A program made the translations under genes and the position numbers. The notes beneath the pieces are model-generated. The model was given only the letters and a program-made list of their open reading frames with translations. It made no database searches and had not been told where the DNA came from. DNA of 64,000 bases. Source: a virus. Of the stretch, positions 32,834 through 42,407 are shown one piece after another (positions within the stretch are counted from its first letter, which is position 1; each line of letters begins with the position of its first letter). The stretch lies in the IMG/VR virus record IMGVR_UViG_3300043449_000987, positions 36,368 to 100,367 of that record; one strand, 5' to 3'.

Positions 32834-35800
32834 TACTTTCTAATCCCCCTAATTCTTTGTGAATCAATTTGCTTAATCTGAGCAATTACTGTTTGAGCAA
32901 TTTCATTTGGATTTGCGTCAGACTTAACATTAACATTTAAGTTATAAGTATACACTGAATCGCCAACACTTTGACCATTATTCATTGCTTTTAGAGTGCC
33001 AACTCCATGTGTATTTACGGCATACCTGCTCATAACAAATTCTCCAGGAGTTAACATTGCTGGAACAGTATCTGTTCCTCTTGCATACCCACCAGCAACA
33101 AAGTATTTTGGAATAATCCCACCACTTGATCGATAGTAGGAATCGATCTTTTCTGCTTTTGCAGCAGCCTCTGCTCTTTTAAGATTTTGAAGTGCTTCTG
33201 CTTGTTTTTCTGCTGCTGCTTGTTGTGCATAGTACTGAATTGCTTGACCAGTATATCGTGCTGATGACATAACTCCAGCAACACCACCAAGCGCTGCTGT
33301 GGCTGCCTTATCTTTTAGTAAGGAATCAGCCATTTGATTTGCAATTTGACCTGCTGTAAGATTGGTCTGGGTTCCACTCTTAATTGCAGTAATTAATGTA
33401 TTTGTTTGATCCGTAACTGTTTTATTTACAGTGTCAATATTTCCAGGGTTGCCACCACCACCACCGCCACCACCACCGCCACCAGTGGCTGTTACTGATT
33501 TTGCTCCAGTCATTGCTGCTTGTGCTGCTGCTGCAGCCTGTATAGCAGCAAGAACCTTTTTCCATGCATCTTCAATACTAAGTACACCTGACGCAATATC
33601 ATCTCCTAGCCCAAGCAAACCTTCTTCTCCAAGCCATTCTGCTGTTGTATCAATTACAGCATTAATTGCTTCCCACTCTGCCTTACTTCTACCTTGAGCA
33701 TCAACAATATTATTAATTGCATTTGTCATATCAAAATTATATTTATCAATAATTTCTTGCATTTTGTCAATTTCTTGTTGTTTTTTATCTAAAAGATCTT
33801 GTGCTGGTTTTAATCTTAATTGCTCAATATTATAAATATTGTCTTCTTTAGACTGAATCAAATCTTGTAGTTCAGTACGAGTATAAAGTTTTCCATTAAT
33901 TTCAACTTGAATTGCATCTATTTCTTTTTGCTTCTTTAACTCTAAAGCATCTTTTTGTTTTCCGAGATTAGATATTAATGCATCTTGTGAATTTTGTGCT
34001 GAGGCTGATCGCATTTCCTGTGCAATTCTTGCTGCTGCACCAATATCACCAGAACTTAAAGCACCAGCCAAATCTGTTTGCTTATTTTGTTGATCAAGTA
34101 TCTGTTGGTTAACCTTTTTAACATCTTCAAGTGCTGAAACTTGATCATCAATTGCTTTGAGTTTTTCATCATAAGCCTTATTAATCTTGTCTTCTTCTCT
34201 GCCAATTAAATCAAGACCACGGTTATATTTAGATACCAGTTCTTGTTCAGCATCAATCTCTTTTTGAATTCCATCAACAACTGTCTGTTGTGCTTTTGCC
34301 TCTTGTTGTTTTGCAGCAATTGCTTGTTCATATTTTTCTGGAGACATTCCTTGTGCTGCAACAAAATTTTGTCTTTGTTGCATTCTGACAATTGCTTCTT
34401 GTGCTGCAAAATATTGATCGAGTTTGTCTGCTGCCGTTTCTTTTTGCTGTGCATCTTGGAACTGAAGAATTTTTAATGTTTTACCAAGTTCTTTTACATT
34501 TGAATCTGCTTCTTTTGCACCCTTTATAAAATCTTTAAAATCTTGACTATCAACCTTTTCTGCGTTTAGTGCTGCGACCAATGCATCATTTCCTAGTATT
34601 TCCATAATTTTGGAAGCACTTAAACCAGATCCTGCCAACTTAGTATAAACAGAAACTTGTTGTTGTGCATTTTTAACAATATTTTGTTGTTGATCTACAA
34701 ATGTTCCAAATTCAATTTCTTTAGTAAACTTTAATATAGCCTGACCAAGATCTCCAAATATTACCTTGCCATCTTTACCAAGAGCATATAGTCTATTTTT
34801 TGTTCCATTAACAGCCTTAAAGGTTTTTGCATCAAGTCCACCTACAATGTCAATAAAGGACTGTGTAGCCCCACCTGCACGTAATAACTCATCAGTTCCT
34901 TTAAACCCTGTTAAATCACCCTTAAGGGCCTTAATAAAGGCACCTACACCACCAGTAGCATTAATAGAAGCCAGTCTAACTCTCTTCAACTTCATTAATA
35001 GATCATCAATAAATGCAAATGGATTGGTTCCACTTCCAGAGTTATCATTAATTCCCTTTGTGCCTGGAGTTTCAGGTGAATCTGGTGTTACCTTGCCACC
35101 ATTTTCAATTGCTTTAGTTAATGCCTCAACTTCTTTTCTTGCCTGTGCTGCACGATAAGCATATCCACCAAGAGCCTTACCACCCTTAGTTTTTGCTGCT
35201 GTATAAAGTGCATCTGCTGTTGCTTGCTTTTCTAATGCAACACTTAGTTGTAATTGCAATCTTAGTGCCTCAGAAATACCAGTAAGATCTGCAACAAATT
35301 TAATTTTTTGCTCAGTAGTTTTTCCATTCATTTCTTTAAGAATAGTATCAATTTGTAAAATGTCTGCTGGACTTAAACTTCCTTGTGCATAAGCAATAAG
35401 AATTTCGCTTCGCATATTTTTTGGTATGCTTTTTGTAATTGTTTCTTTTAATAATTTAGCAACTTTTTTATTTGTTTTTTCAAGTGATGCAAAAACTTGA
35501 TCTGCTAAATCTGATAGTGCAGCCTCAGATGCTTTTCCAGTTGAGTCAACAGCGTCCAACGATTTAACAAGATCATCAGTTGCTTTTTTGATGTTTTGGA
35601 AAACAACCATTTGTGCTGCATAGGCTGTATTATATTGCTCTACGCTAATTTTTCCATCCACATACATTCCATTAAGAAGTGCTAATGAATTTTTTTGATC
35701 CTCAATGGCTAGAGTAAGTGCTACTGTAGCAAACTTTGTATTTTTAATTTTTGTTTCTATAGCATCTCTTCCTGCTTGGTTTGCTGCATCAGCATCCTTA

Positions 35801-38800
35801 GTTTTAGCATAGTTTTCTGAAACAGCAACAGAATATGGTTTAATCTGACTAATTTTTCTTTGAATAACTGCTAAACTTGCCTCAGATGCCTTGCTTAAAT
35901 AATTAATACGTGCATCAATCGACAGTGGTTCTTTAGTGATGTCTTTGCCATCTTTACTCAACAACTCTTGAACTTTGGCCTTAAGTTTAATCTCACTTAC
36001 ACCACTAAGTTCTGCTGCTGCTTTAATGTTGGCAGCAATGTCTGCTGGACCAAGACCAAATGTTGCTGCTCTTTTTGCAACATCTGTAGCCGAAATATCT
36101 AGTGCGTTTGCTTTGCCAACTCTTCCAGAAAGTTGCTGACCAACTGCTTTTCCTTCTTCTGCATAAAACTTTCTAAAGTTTGCTGCTTTTGCTAGATCAG
36201 CATCAATAAAGCGTTTATCTCCTACACGATTAAACTGGCGCTCAGAAGGTAGGGCTTTATCTCCAACATATCTTGAGTATGCATTAATTGACTCAATATT
36301 TCCAAGTCGTGCTTCTGCTTCTTTTTTACCAGCATCCTCTAAATGTTTGATATATTCTTGTTGCTTTTTACGTAAGAAGAAGAATCCTGCAGCAACTGCA
36401 GCCACTCCTGCTACCGCTAAACCAACTGGATTAGTTAGCATTGGCAGAGCCATGGCCAATGATTGAATCCCCATAACTGCTGGTGCTGCTGCTTGAGCAA
36501 TTTGTCCAATTGGGCCAGGCATCATTGATGCAGCAAGCATTGCTCCTGATGCAACCATGCCACCACGCATAGCGCCACCTGAAATCATTTGTGCTTTTGC
36601 TTTTATTGGTTGTGCTTTAAAATTTCTGTATGCCCCTGTCATCTTGCCACGCAAAGATTGTTTTGGTTGAGGCCCAAACATAACATCTTCGCTATATGTT
36701 GCAGGAGATTCACCAGGTCGAAGTGTTAGTCCACCACCTGTAGAACTGACTGTTCCCCTTGGAACAATAAGTCCAGATGCAGTTTGTTCAAATTGAGTTA
36801 CTGCTCCTGATGCAACCTTTGCTGCTGCTGCAGCAACTGCACCAGATCTTTTTTCCATACCAATAATTAATCCATTATCAATATCTTGACCAGTTTGATC
36901 AGTGAAATGTGATGGAGAATTTGTTCCTGCTCCACGAGCAACTGCTCCAACTGCCACTCGACCAACCTGCATGGCTTGTTGCTCAATTAAAACTTGTCCC
37001 TCTTTAAATATTGCACCATTTCTTAATTGCTGCATAACCTGTTGCTCAATTGCAGATCCTGCACCTGCTTTTTTACGTAAGAATGGTTCTACATAATTTG
37101 TTGTGGCTGGTGAATATGGAACGTGTGCAAATTGATAAGATCCTGGATAATCTTGAGGCATTGGTAAACCTCTCATAGCAAGTTCTGATCCAAATGATCT
37201 TCTTATTTGCTCTTTATAACTTACTCCAAATCTTTCTGTAGAGGCTCTCTTAACAATATGTTCTCCAGCCTCATTAATTGATAGTTCTACTCGTTGTAGA
37301 TTTTGTTGAGTTAAATCACTTTCTAATGGGTCAAGCAACTTACGAACAGCAATAGACATTGACTGCATGTCTCTTGCAGTAATTTGTCCTGATTGTGCCA
37401 TTTCTTCAATACTTCTGATAATTAATGGGTATTGAGTTTTACCAACTTGAGCAACATTTGTTACATCTGCTGTAACGCCATCTCTAAATATTGAAAAAAT
37501 ATTATCTAAAACTGGTGTTAAATCTTGACCAAACTTTTTATAGTTTGCTTGTGTAACCTTAATATCTTGTTCCATCATCATTGCTGTTTTAATTGATGCA
37601 GCAAAAGATGCTTTGGCCTCTTCACTTGAAGTAAGCCATTCTCTATCCATACCAAATCCACCAGGAGTGTTTCCTGGAGCCATCATTGCTACTGGAGAAT
37701 ATCTTCTTGATTTAAATGTTCCACCAAGTACAGTTCCCAATGTTGGGAAAAGTCCTCCAGCAAATCCTGGAATATTTCCAGATACCAAAGAATTAACCAA
37801 GTCTGGATGTCTAGCAACAGACTTTGCTGGAATAATTGCTTCACCATTAGAAACTCTGGCAACAATAGAATCTGATGTTCCAGTTCCTGGACCACGAACA
37901 ATTCCACCATCTGCAAATTTCTTTGGTTGTCTAGATTGTGGAATCATCATGCCTGGATTATTAAATGCAAATCTTGATCCTGCTGCTGCTGCTTCAATAT
38001 AGGCATTTCTCAAATTCATTACTGCATCTGCTTCAACTGTAAATCTTTGTGTTAGTCTTGCATGAACCTGATCAAGTGAGTGTGCTACGGCCTCTGCCTG
38101 AATTTGTTCATTAGTTAAATATTGGGTTTGTTCTCCAAGATACTTAGACTGCCCAGTTAATTTTAAATAACCATTTCTCAATAAACCAAACATCTTTAAA
38201 AGTTGTCCACCAAAGTTAGCAACAAGACCAACAAGCATTAGAACAACTGGTCCAACACCTGCAAATAATGTAACAAGGGTCGTTACTACTTTTTTAGTAC
38301 CATCGGAAAGATTATTAAACTTGTCTGCAATCTTTGTAAAAAACTCAATAATTGGTGTAACAACTTTGAGGAACGCTTCTCCAACTGGAGCAAGAGATGC
38401 TCTTAGTGATTGAACTGCTGCGCTAAATTTAGTTGCAGCATTTTCTTCAATAGCATTTAATTCTTTATTGGCAATTGCTGCAAGATCTTGGGATGACATC
38501 TTTACTAATTCAAGTGCTTGAGATGCTTGTGATCCTGATTTTGCAATATTATCAAACAATGCAGATACTCTTGCAAACTGGAACTTACCGAATAGTTGCT
38601 CTAAAATTCTTTGTCTTGCTAAAGGTGTTAACTGTTTCATTGCATCAGCAAGGTCAAGGACTGTACGCATGATGTTTCCTTCATTTCTAGAAACAATAGC
38701 GTTAAGATCAATATTGACACCATTAAGCATTTCTCTTGCTGCCTTGCTTGGATTAATCATAGAAGCAAGAGCAGACTTTAAACCGTTTGCTGCTTCTGCA

Positions 38801-39915
38801 GCATTAACTCCACCTTCTTGCATTGCAGCAAGAAAAACAGACATGTCTTTAATATCTCCACCAAGACCCTGGATAACTGGAGCAACTCTTGGAATAGCAT
38901 CTGTAAGATTTTGAAGACTTACAACAGATTGGTTTTCTACTGCGTTTAAGAAATTAATAGATTCTGCAAGTTGATCGCTATTCATCTTAAATGCTGTTTG
39001 CATAGCAATTGTTGCAGAAAGTGCTTGTTGTTTGTCTACCTCACCAAGAACAGAAAGTTTTGTTGCTGCTTTTACTTGCTCTGCAAGTTTTTGTCCCTGA
39101 AAGCCTGCTGCTGCAGCATCTGCTGCAATAGACATAGTATCTGCAATTGCTACACCATATTTAGTAAATTCATCGGCAAGTCCACGAATAACAGTTATGT
39201 TAGCCTGTGTTTCTGAAGGTAGTGTAAACAAATCACCATAAACTCTTTTAAATCTAATGACTTGCTTTTCTAAATCCATAAAGGCTTTGGCTGCGGTTGA
39301 GCCAAAAATACTTAAAGGAATTGTAAAACCAACCATCAACTGGCGTCCTGCCCACTGAGTGTTCTTACCAAAGTTAACTAGATTGGTTGTTCCCTGTGAA
39401 AGCAGTTGGTTAAATAATTGTTGGCGCTGTGCTGCTATCTGTGTTTTAGTTCCAAGATCTTGCATATCAAGGGTAAGAGGTGTGACGGCAATAGCCTTCA
39501 TTGCTCCAGAGGCATCTCTGCCCATCTTAATATACTGAGTCTGAAGTTTCTTTACACGTTCTTCAGCAACCTTATTAATGGTTTCAAACTCTGTTTTAAA
39601 AACCTTACCAAATGTTTTAGAAGAGGCAATTCCATATCTAAAGTATTCACGCATTGAGAATTTATTTTTCTCAAGTGAGTTGGTAAATGATTCAGCAGAT
39701 GTCCGAATTGTCTGCATTCGAGCAGCAAACTGACCAGTTGAATTAATAGAGTTAATAAACTCCTGTTGCAAATTTCTTTGTGCTATTGTTGCTGATGCAC
39801 TAGATTTTGCAATCGATGAGTGGAATTGAGATATCTGGCGTTGTAGATTTTTTAATTCCGAGAGGGCGCCAGACGTGTCAATATTAACGCTGATATTAGC
39901 ATTAACATCTGACAT
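32833..39915 (-). CDS. Tape measure protein
   Basis: 2360 residues, by far the longest gene. Long helical and coiled-coil stretches, two hydrophobic regions (VVTTLVTLFAGVGPVVLMLV near 550; an Ala/Gly/Met-rich stretch near 1120-1190), and the TMP-type motif GGIVRGPGTGTSDSIVARVSNGEAIIPA near 685, echoed at the C-terminus by GGYARGTDTVPAMLTPGEFVM. An eleven-Gly run occurs near 2150 (DNA 33450-33485). At about 0.15 nm per residue, the tail would be near 350 nm long. It sets tail length and is ejected with the DNA; hydrophobic parts may cross the host membrane. GGGGTGG is its ribosome site. Confidence 0.92.
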   Translation of the reverse strand: MSDVNANISVNIDTSGALSELKNLQRQISQFHSSIAKSSASATIAQRNLQQEFINSINSTGQFAARMQTIRTSAESFTNSLEKNKFSMREYFRYGIASSKTFGKVFKTEFETINKVAEERVKKLQTQYIKMGRDASGAMKAIAVTPLTLDMQDLGTKTQIAAQRQQLFNQLLSQGTTNLVNFGKNTQWAGRQLMVGFTIPLSIFGSTAAKAFMDLEKQVIRFKRVYGDLFTLPSETQANITVIRGLADEFTKYGVAIADTMSIAADAAAAGFQGQKLAEQVKAATKLSVLGEVDKQQALSATIAMQTAFKMNSDQLAESINFLNAVENQSVVSLQNLTDAIPRVAPVIQGLGGDIKDMSVFLAAMQEGGVNAAEAANGLKSALASMINPSKAAREMLNGVNIDLNAIVSRNEGNIMRTVLDLADAMKQLTPLARQRILEQLFGKFQFARVSALFDNIAKSGSQASQALELVKMSSQDLAAIANKELNAIEENAATKFSAAVQSLRASLAPVGEAFLKVVTPIIEFFTKIADKFNNLSDGTKKVVTTLVTLFAGVGPVVLMLVGLVANFGGQLLKMFGLLRNGYLKLTGQSKYLGEQTQYLTNEQIQAEAVAHSLDQVHARLTQRFTVEADAVMNLRNAYIEAAAAGSRFAFNNPGMMIPQSRQPKKFADGGIVRGPGTGTSDSIVARVSNGEAIIPAKSVARHPDLVNSLVSGNIPGFAGGLFPTLGTVLGGTFKSRRYSPVAMMAPGNTPGGFGMDREWLTSSEEAKASFAASIKTAMMMEQDIKVTQANYKKFGQDLTPVLDNIFSIFRDGVTADVTNVAQVGKTQYPLIIRSIEEMAQSGQITARDMQSMSIAVRKLLDPLESDLTQQNLQRVELSINEAGEHIVKRASTERFGVSYKEQIRRSFGSELAMRGLPMPQDYPGSYQFAHVPYSPATTNYVEPFLRKKAGAGSAIEQQVMQQLRNGAIFKEGQVLIEQQAMQVGRVAVGAVARGAGTNSPSHFTDQTGQDIDNGLIIGMEKRSGAVAAAAAKVASGAVTQFEQTASGLIVPRGTVSSTGGGLTLRPGESPATYSEDVMFGPQPKQSLRGKMTGAYRNFKAQPIKAKAQMISGGAMRGGMVASGAMLAASMMPGPIGQIAQAAAPAVMGIQSLAMALPMLTNPVGLAVAGVAAVAAGFFFLRKKQQEYIKHLEDAGKKEAEARLGNIESINAYSRYVGDKALPSERQFNRVGDKRFIDADLAKAANFRKFYAEEGKAVGQQLSGRVGKANALDISATDVAKRAATFGLGPADIAANIKAAAELSGVSEIKLKAKVQELLSKDGKDITKEPLSIDARINYLSKASEASLAVIQRKISQIKPYSVAVSENYAKTKDADAANQAGRDAIETKIKNTKFATVALTLAIEDQKNSLALLNGMYVDGKISVEQYNTAYAAQMVVFQNIKKATDDLVKSLDAVDSTGKASEAALSDLADQVFASLEKTNKKVAKLLKETITKSIPKNMRSEILIAYAQGSLSPADILQIDTILKEMNGKTTEQKIKFVADLTGISEALRLQLQLSVALEKQATADALYTAAKTKGGKALGGYAYRAAQARKEVEALTKAIENGGKVTPDSPETPGTKGINDNSGSGTNPFAFIDDLLMKLKRVRLASINATGGVGAFIKALKGDLTGFKGTDELLRAGGATQSFIDIVGGLDAKTFKAVNGTKNRLYALGKDGKVIFGDLGQAILKFTKEIEFGTFVDQQQNIVKNAQQQVSVYTKLAGSGLSASKIMEILGNDALVAALNAEKVDSQDFKDFIKGAKEADSNVKELGKTLKILQFQDAQQKETAADKLDQYFAAQEAIVRMQQRQNFVAAQGMSPEKYEQAIAAKQQEAKAQQTVVDGIQKEIDAEQELVSKYNRGLDLIGREEDKINKAYDEKLKAIDDQVSALEDVKKVNQQILDQQNKQTDLAGALSSGDIGAAARIAQEMRSASAQNSQDALISNLGKQKDALELKKQKEIDAIQVEINGKLYTRTELQDLIQSKEDNIYNIEQLRLKPAQDLLDKKQQEIDKMQEIIDKYNFDMTNAINNIVDAQGRSKAEWEAINAVIDTTAEWLGEEGLLGLGDDIASGVLSIEDAWKKVLAAIQAAAAAQAAMTGAKSVTATGGGGGGGGGGGNPGNIDTVNKTVTDQTNTLITAIKSGTQTNLTAGQIANQMADSLLKDKAATAALGGVAGVMSSARYTGQAIQYYAQQAAAEKQAEALQNLKRAEAAAKAEKIDSYYRSSGGIIPKYFVAGGYARGTDTVPAMLTPGEFVMSRYAVNTHGVGTLKAMNNGQSVGDSVYTYNLNVNVKSDANPNEIAQTVIAQIKQIDSQRIRGIRK

Positions 39916-39942
39916 TCATTTCCACCCCTTTTTGCTTACATA

Positions 39943-40278
39943 TTAGGCATTGTTTGAAACTAGTGCATTATTCAAAAATGAATCTTCACCAAGTTTAATA
40001 CCTGAAGCGACATCCACAATCTTATAGACTGTTGGAAGATCAATATTTTGCTCTAGTGCTGCAGCATCCTTAGCCAATTCTGGCTTATACTGCTCTAGTG
40101 CAATTTGTACACATTCCATCAATACGGTCATTGACTTATCATTGTCATCTGCGACCTTTGCAATCTTGTCAAAATTCTTCATAAACTTACGCAATAGCGA
40201 AATGCTAAGTGGCTTAAGTTCTAGTTCTGTTCCATCAATTAGTTTTACTTTTTGTACTTCATATACTGTAGTAGTCAT
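39943..40278 (-). CDS. Tail assembly chaperone, short paralogue
   Basis: 111 residues. It is related to the N-terminal ~110 residues of the gene before it: LKPLSISLLRKFMKNFDKIA versus VPLKIKYMRPFMDLFSKVS, then IALEQYKPEL versus IALEQYAPGK, then LPTVYKIVDVASGIK versus LKTIYKILEYAAEIK. That region is the 'G' part of lambda-type tail chaperones. The position just before the tape measure fits. It has its own promoter and GGAGG site, and no frameshift is needed to make it. Confidence 0.75.
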   Translation of the reverse strand: MTTTVYEVQKVKLIDGTELELKPLSISLLRKFMKNFDKIAKVADDNDKSMTVLMECVQIALEQYKPELAKDAAALEQNIDLPTVYKIVDVASGIKLGEDSFLNNALVSNNA

Positions 40279-40304
40279 TTTTCCTCCATTTTTTGACTTT
40301 ACTA

Positions 40305-40313
40305 ATTATAGCA
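40305..40313 (-). promoter_or_regulatory. Extended -10 promoter for the short tail chaperone
   Basis: TGCTATAAT on the minus strand, 26 bases before ATG 40278; GGAGG in the leader. Confidence 0.6.
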
Positions 40314-40322
40314 TAGTTACGC

Positions 40323-41000
40323 TCAAGATTTAGTTAAATCTTCGTAATCTAAGCCCATGCCAATTCCAAACCCTGCTTTTGCAGCATTAGCACCCTGTAA
40401 GGCTAATATATCATTTCCATCGTTTGTTTTGCCACCACTAAATACTCTAGCCTTCATTTCTTCCCAAGCATTAGATTTATTACCTTCTTCTAAATCTACA
40501 CCCTGCATAGCAGCATCAAATTTTTTCTGTTGATAATCAAGATCTCTTTTTGTGGATAATAAAAGGGTAAGTTCTGGCATAGATAAAGACTCTTCAAGTT
40601 CTTCAAAATTTTTCCAAATACCCGTCAAAAATGCTTCTGCCTCAAGTGCTGGCAAGTCTAACGTTTCCCAAGTTTCACCATCGCTTTGTGCTTTTGTTGT
40701 GCCCTCTGTTTTTTCTGATTTGATTTCTGCTGCATATTCTAAAATTTTATATATGGTTTTGAGATCAAACATTGACTCAACATCATTTTTTGTTTTATAC
40801 TTACCTGGAGCATATTGTTCTAATGCAATGTGTGCACAAGATATAACATAATCTAATGATTCATCCTCATCTTTTGCATCACTTACTTTACTAAATAAAT
40901 CCATAAAGGGCCTCATGTATTTAATCTTTAATGGGACCGCACTAATAATGTCACCATTAATATCAAAAATTTCTCCAGAGTTGTAAACCTTTTTTGCCAT
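40323..41000 (-). CDS. Tail assembly chaperone, long paralogue (GT-like)
   Basis: 225 residues from ATG 41000 (MAKKVYNSGEIFDING); a reading to 41045 runs through a terminator and is rejected. Residues 1-110 match the short chaperone; residues 125-225 (LDLPALEAEAFLTGIWKNFEELEESLSMPELTLLLSTKRD...) form the extra C-terminal domain found in frameshifted GT products of other siphoviruses. Here the long and short forms are separate genes. ATG is 6 bases after TATACT and there is no ribosome site, so it is read from a leaderless message. Confidence 0.75.
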   Translation of the reverse strand: MAKKVYNSGEIFDINGDIISAVPLKIKYMRPFMDLFSKVSDAKDEDESLDYVISCAHIALEQYAPGKYKTKNDVESMFDLKTIYKILEYAAEIKSEKTEGTTKAQSDGETWETLDLPALEAEAFLTGIWKNFEELEESLSMPELTLLLSTKRDLDYQQKKFDAAMQGVDLEEGNKSNAWEEMKARVFSGGKTNDGNDILALQGANAAKAGFGIGMGLDYEDLTKS

Positions 41001-41006
41001 ATTAAC

Positions 41007-41015
41007 AGTATACCA
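41007..41015 (-). promoter_or_regulatory. Extended -10 box placing a leaderless start at 41000
   Basis: TGGTATACT, 6 bases, ATG on the minus strand, directly downstream of the tail tube terminator. Confidence 0.6.
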
Positions 41016-41024
41016 AAAAGAAAA

Positions 41025-41056
41025 TAGAAAAACCCAGCCTTTCAAGGGGCTGGGTT
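41025..41056 (-). terminator. Intrinsic terminator after the tail tube gene
   Basis: Minus strand: AACCCAGCC, 8-base loop, GGCTGGGTT (perfect 9-bp stem, 41048-41056 with 41031-41039) followed by a T-run. It lies 19 bases after the stop of the major tail protein. Confidence 0.92.
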
Positions 41057-41074
41057 AATCTTATTAAGTTTTTG

Positions 41075-41698
41075 TTATGCGACGTCTACAGTGCGATCAA
41101 CGATCTTACCATATGACGCATTGTCGTTTGGAAGAAGGCGGAAAGATACTTCAAACATTGTTGCTGCATCTCTCTTAGCAGATACTGTTACGCTTTCAAT
41201 TGAAAGAGCACGGTATGCTGCATAAATTCTTTCCAAATTAGATCCTTCTGCACAATCGCCAGTTCCTGGACCAACTGCAACAAGACCACGCTCTACTGGA
41301 CATTCGCCAATATCGCCTGCTGACATGTTGAGTGTAGGATTTCCTGACACAGTGGTTAGATCTGCATCCTTGCCTGCAAGTGCAAACAAAAGATTTTCAA
41401 GTGTTGATTCTGCGAATGCGGTCTTTAGATTAACCTTCATTCCCTGCTTAAACAGTTTAGCAGCATCGAGTACTTGGTCGACTGCAACCTCAGCAAAGTC
41501 TGGTTGGAATTGTAGTTCCAAACCATTCATTGTGTAACCTACGTTACGGAAATCTGCATCAGAAGACAATGTCTCCTTGTAAGATACCGCATCAACGTAG
41601 GCTGGAAGGTCAGCGTCTGAAAGTGTTCCTGCTTCATATGTGAAAAGTGCTGCTGCACCCACGATAATGTTAGCGTTCGAACCTCTTGTATATGCCAT
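41075..41698 (-). CDS. Major tail (tube) protein
   Basis: 207 residues, beta-rich with GLELQFQPDFAEVAVDQVLDA, MKVNLKTAFAESTLENLLFALAG and a C-terminal SIESVTVSAKRDAATMFEVSFRLLPNDN, a layout common to siphovirus tail tube proteins. Position between the tail terminator and the chaperones is the standard one. It has its own promoter, a 55-base leader with AGAGGTGA, and a strong terminator, as expected for one of the most abundant virion proteins. Confidence 0.85.
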   Translation of the reverse strand: MAYTRGSNANIIVGAAALFTYEAGTLSDADLPAYVDAVSYKETLSSDADFRNVGYTMNGLELQFQPDFAEVAVDQVLDAAKLFKQGMKVNLKTAFAESTLENLLFALAGKDADLTTVSGNPTLNMSAGDIGECPVERGLVAVGPGTGDCAEGSNLERIYAAYRALSIESVTVSAKRDAATMFEVSFRLLPNDNASYGKIVDRTVDVA

Positions 41699-41753
41699 AT
41701 TTTCACCTCTTTTTTTTCTATAGAAATAAAAGGCGTTTGTTTCCTCAAGGTAA

Positions 41754-41762
41754 AGTATAACA
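41754..41762 (-). promoter_or_regulatory. Extended -10 promoter for the major tail protein
   Basis: TGTTATACT on the minus strand, 55 bases before ATG 41698. The -10 box lies inside a weak inverted repeat, AAAAGGC (41763-41769) with GCCTTTT (41728-41734), which would put a hairpin at the start of the leader or act as a weak terminator for the genes upstream. Confidence 0.6.
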
Positions 41763-41774
41763 GCCTTTTTAAAC

Positions 41775-42407
41775 TCAAATGATTATTTTAGTAGCCAGTT
41801 TTGGTTCTGGGACCCAGTCAGCATTGGCTAAATCTGACATTTGATGATAGTCAAAATCAATAATTATCTTATTTCCACCATAGGTTCTGGCTGTTCCAAA
41901 ATCAATAATGTCTCTGGTTTCTTCTAATTGGTATACCTTAAAATTATGAAAATAAAACTTACAGTCAATTACAGTGTTATCATCAATACGTATCTGTCTA
42001 TTTCTGGTCCAGTTATTGATTTCCTCTGCTGTTTCATCAAACCTGTCCATAAGCCTTAGAACGGTCTCTTGAATTACTACCATTCTTTCAATTGGGCTAT
42101 CACCAGTTGCATAGAAATAATACAAAAGTTGCTCACATTTTATGTGTGGAAATCCAGTTCTATTCATTTTAATTAATCTATCCCAAGTTGCTGCAACACT
42201 CTGAGTGCTTTGTCCAAAATACTCTGTTAGATCATCAATTGTTGATGGCGTTGATGGAAAAAATGGCATTTGTGCTCCAAATATTTCACCCTCCCCAAAC
42301 TCTTTTACTAAAACTTCTGTAATTTTTTCTTGAAGATATTTATTTATCCATAAAACAGGAGTGTTTAGTGTTCCTGTAGACCCCATCCACAATTCTCCGT
42401 AAGTCAT
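41775..42407 (-). CDS. Tail terminator/completion protein (candidate)
   Basis: 210 residues, mixed alpha/beta (HIKCEQLLYYFYATGDSPIERMVVIQETVLRLMDRFDETAEEIN; FHNFKVYQLEETRDIIDFG; KIIIDFDYHQM). The place just before the tail tube gene and after the gp10-like gene is that of the tail terminator in HK97-like gene orders. The ATG overlaps the upstream stop (TAATG). Sequence alone does not prove the role. Confidence 0.6.
   Translation of the reverse strand: MTYGELWMGSTGTLNTPVLWINKYLQEKITEVLVKEFGEGEIFGAQMPFFPSTPSTIDDLTEYFGQSTQSVAATWDRLIKMNRTGFPHIKCEQLLYYFYATGDSPIERMVVIQETVLRLMDRFDETAEEINNWTRNRQIRIDDNTVIDCKFYFHNFKVYQLEETRDIIDFGTARTYGGNKIIIDFDYHQMSDLANADWVPEPKLATKIII

Noticed and set aside
40279-40322. 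Programmed frameshift between the two tail chaperones
   Set aside because: The second gene has its own promoter, Shine-Dalgarno site and a homologous N-terminus, so it is a separate paralogue and not an extension of the first.
41001-41045. N-terminal extension of the long tail chaperone
   Set aside because: The extra residues are read from the tail tube terminator and promoter; the ATG at 41000 matches the N-terminus of the paralogue.
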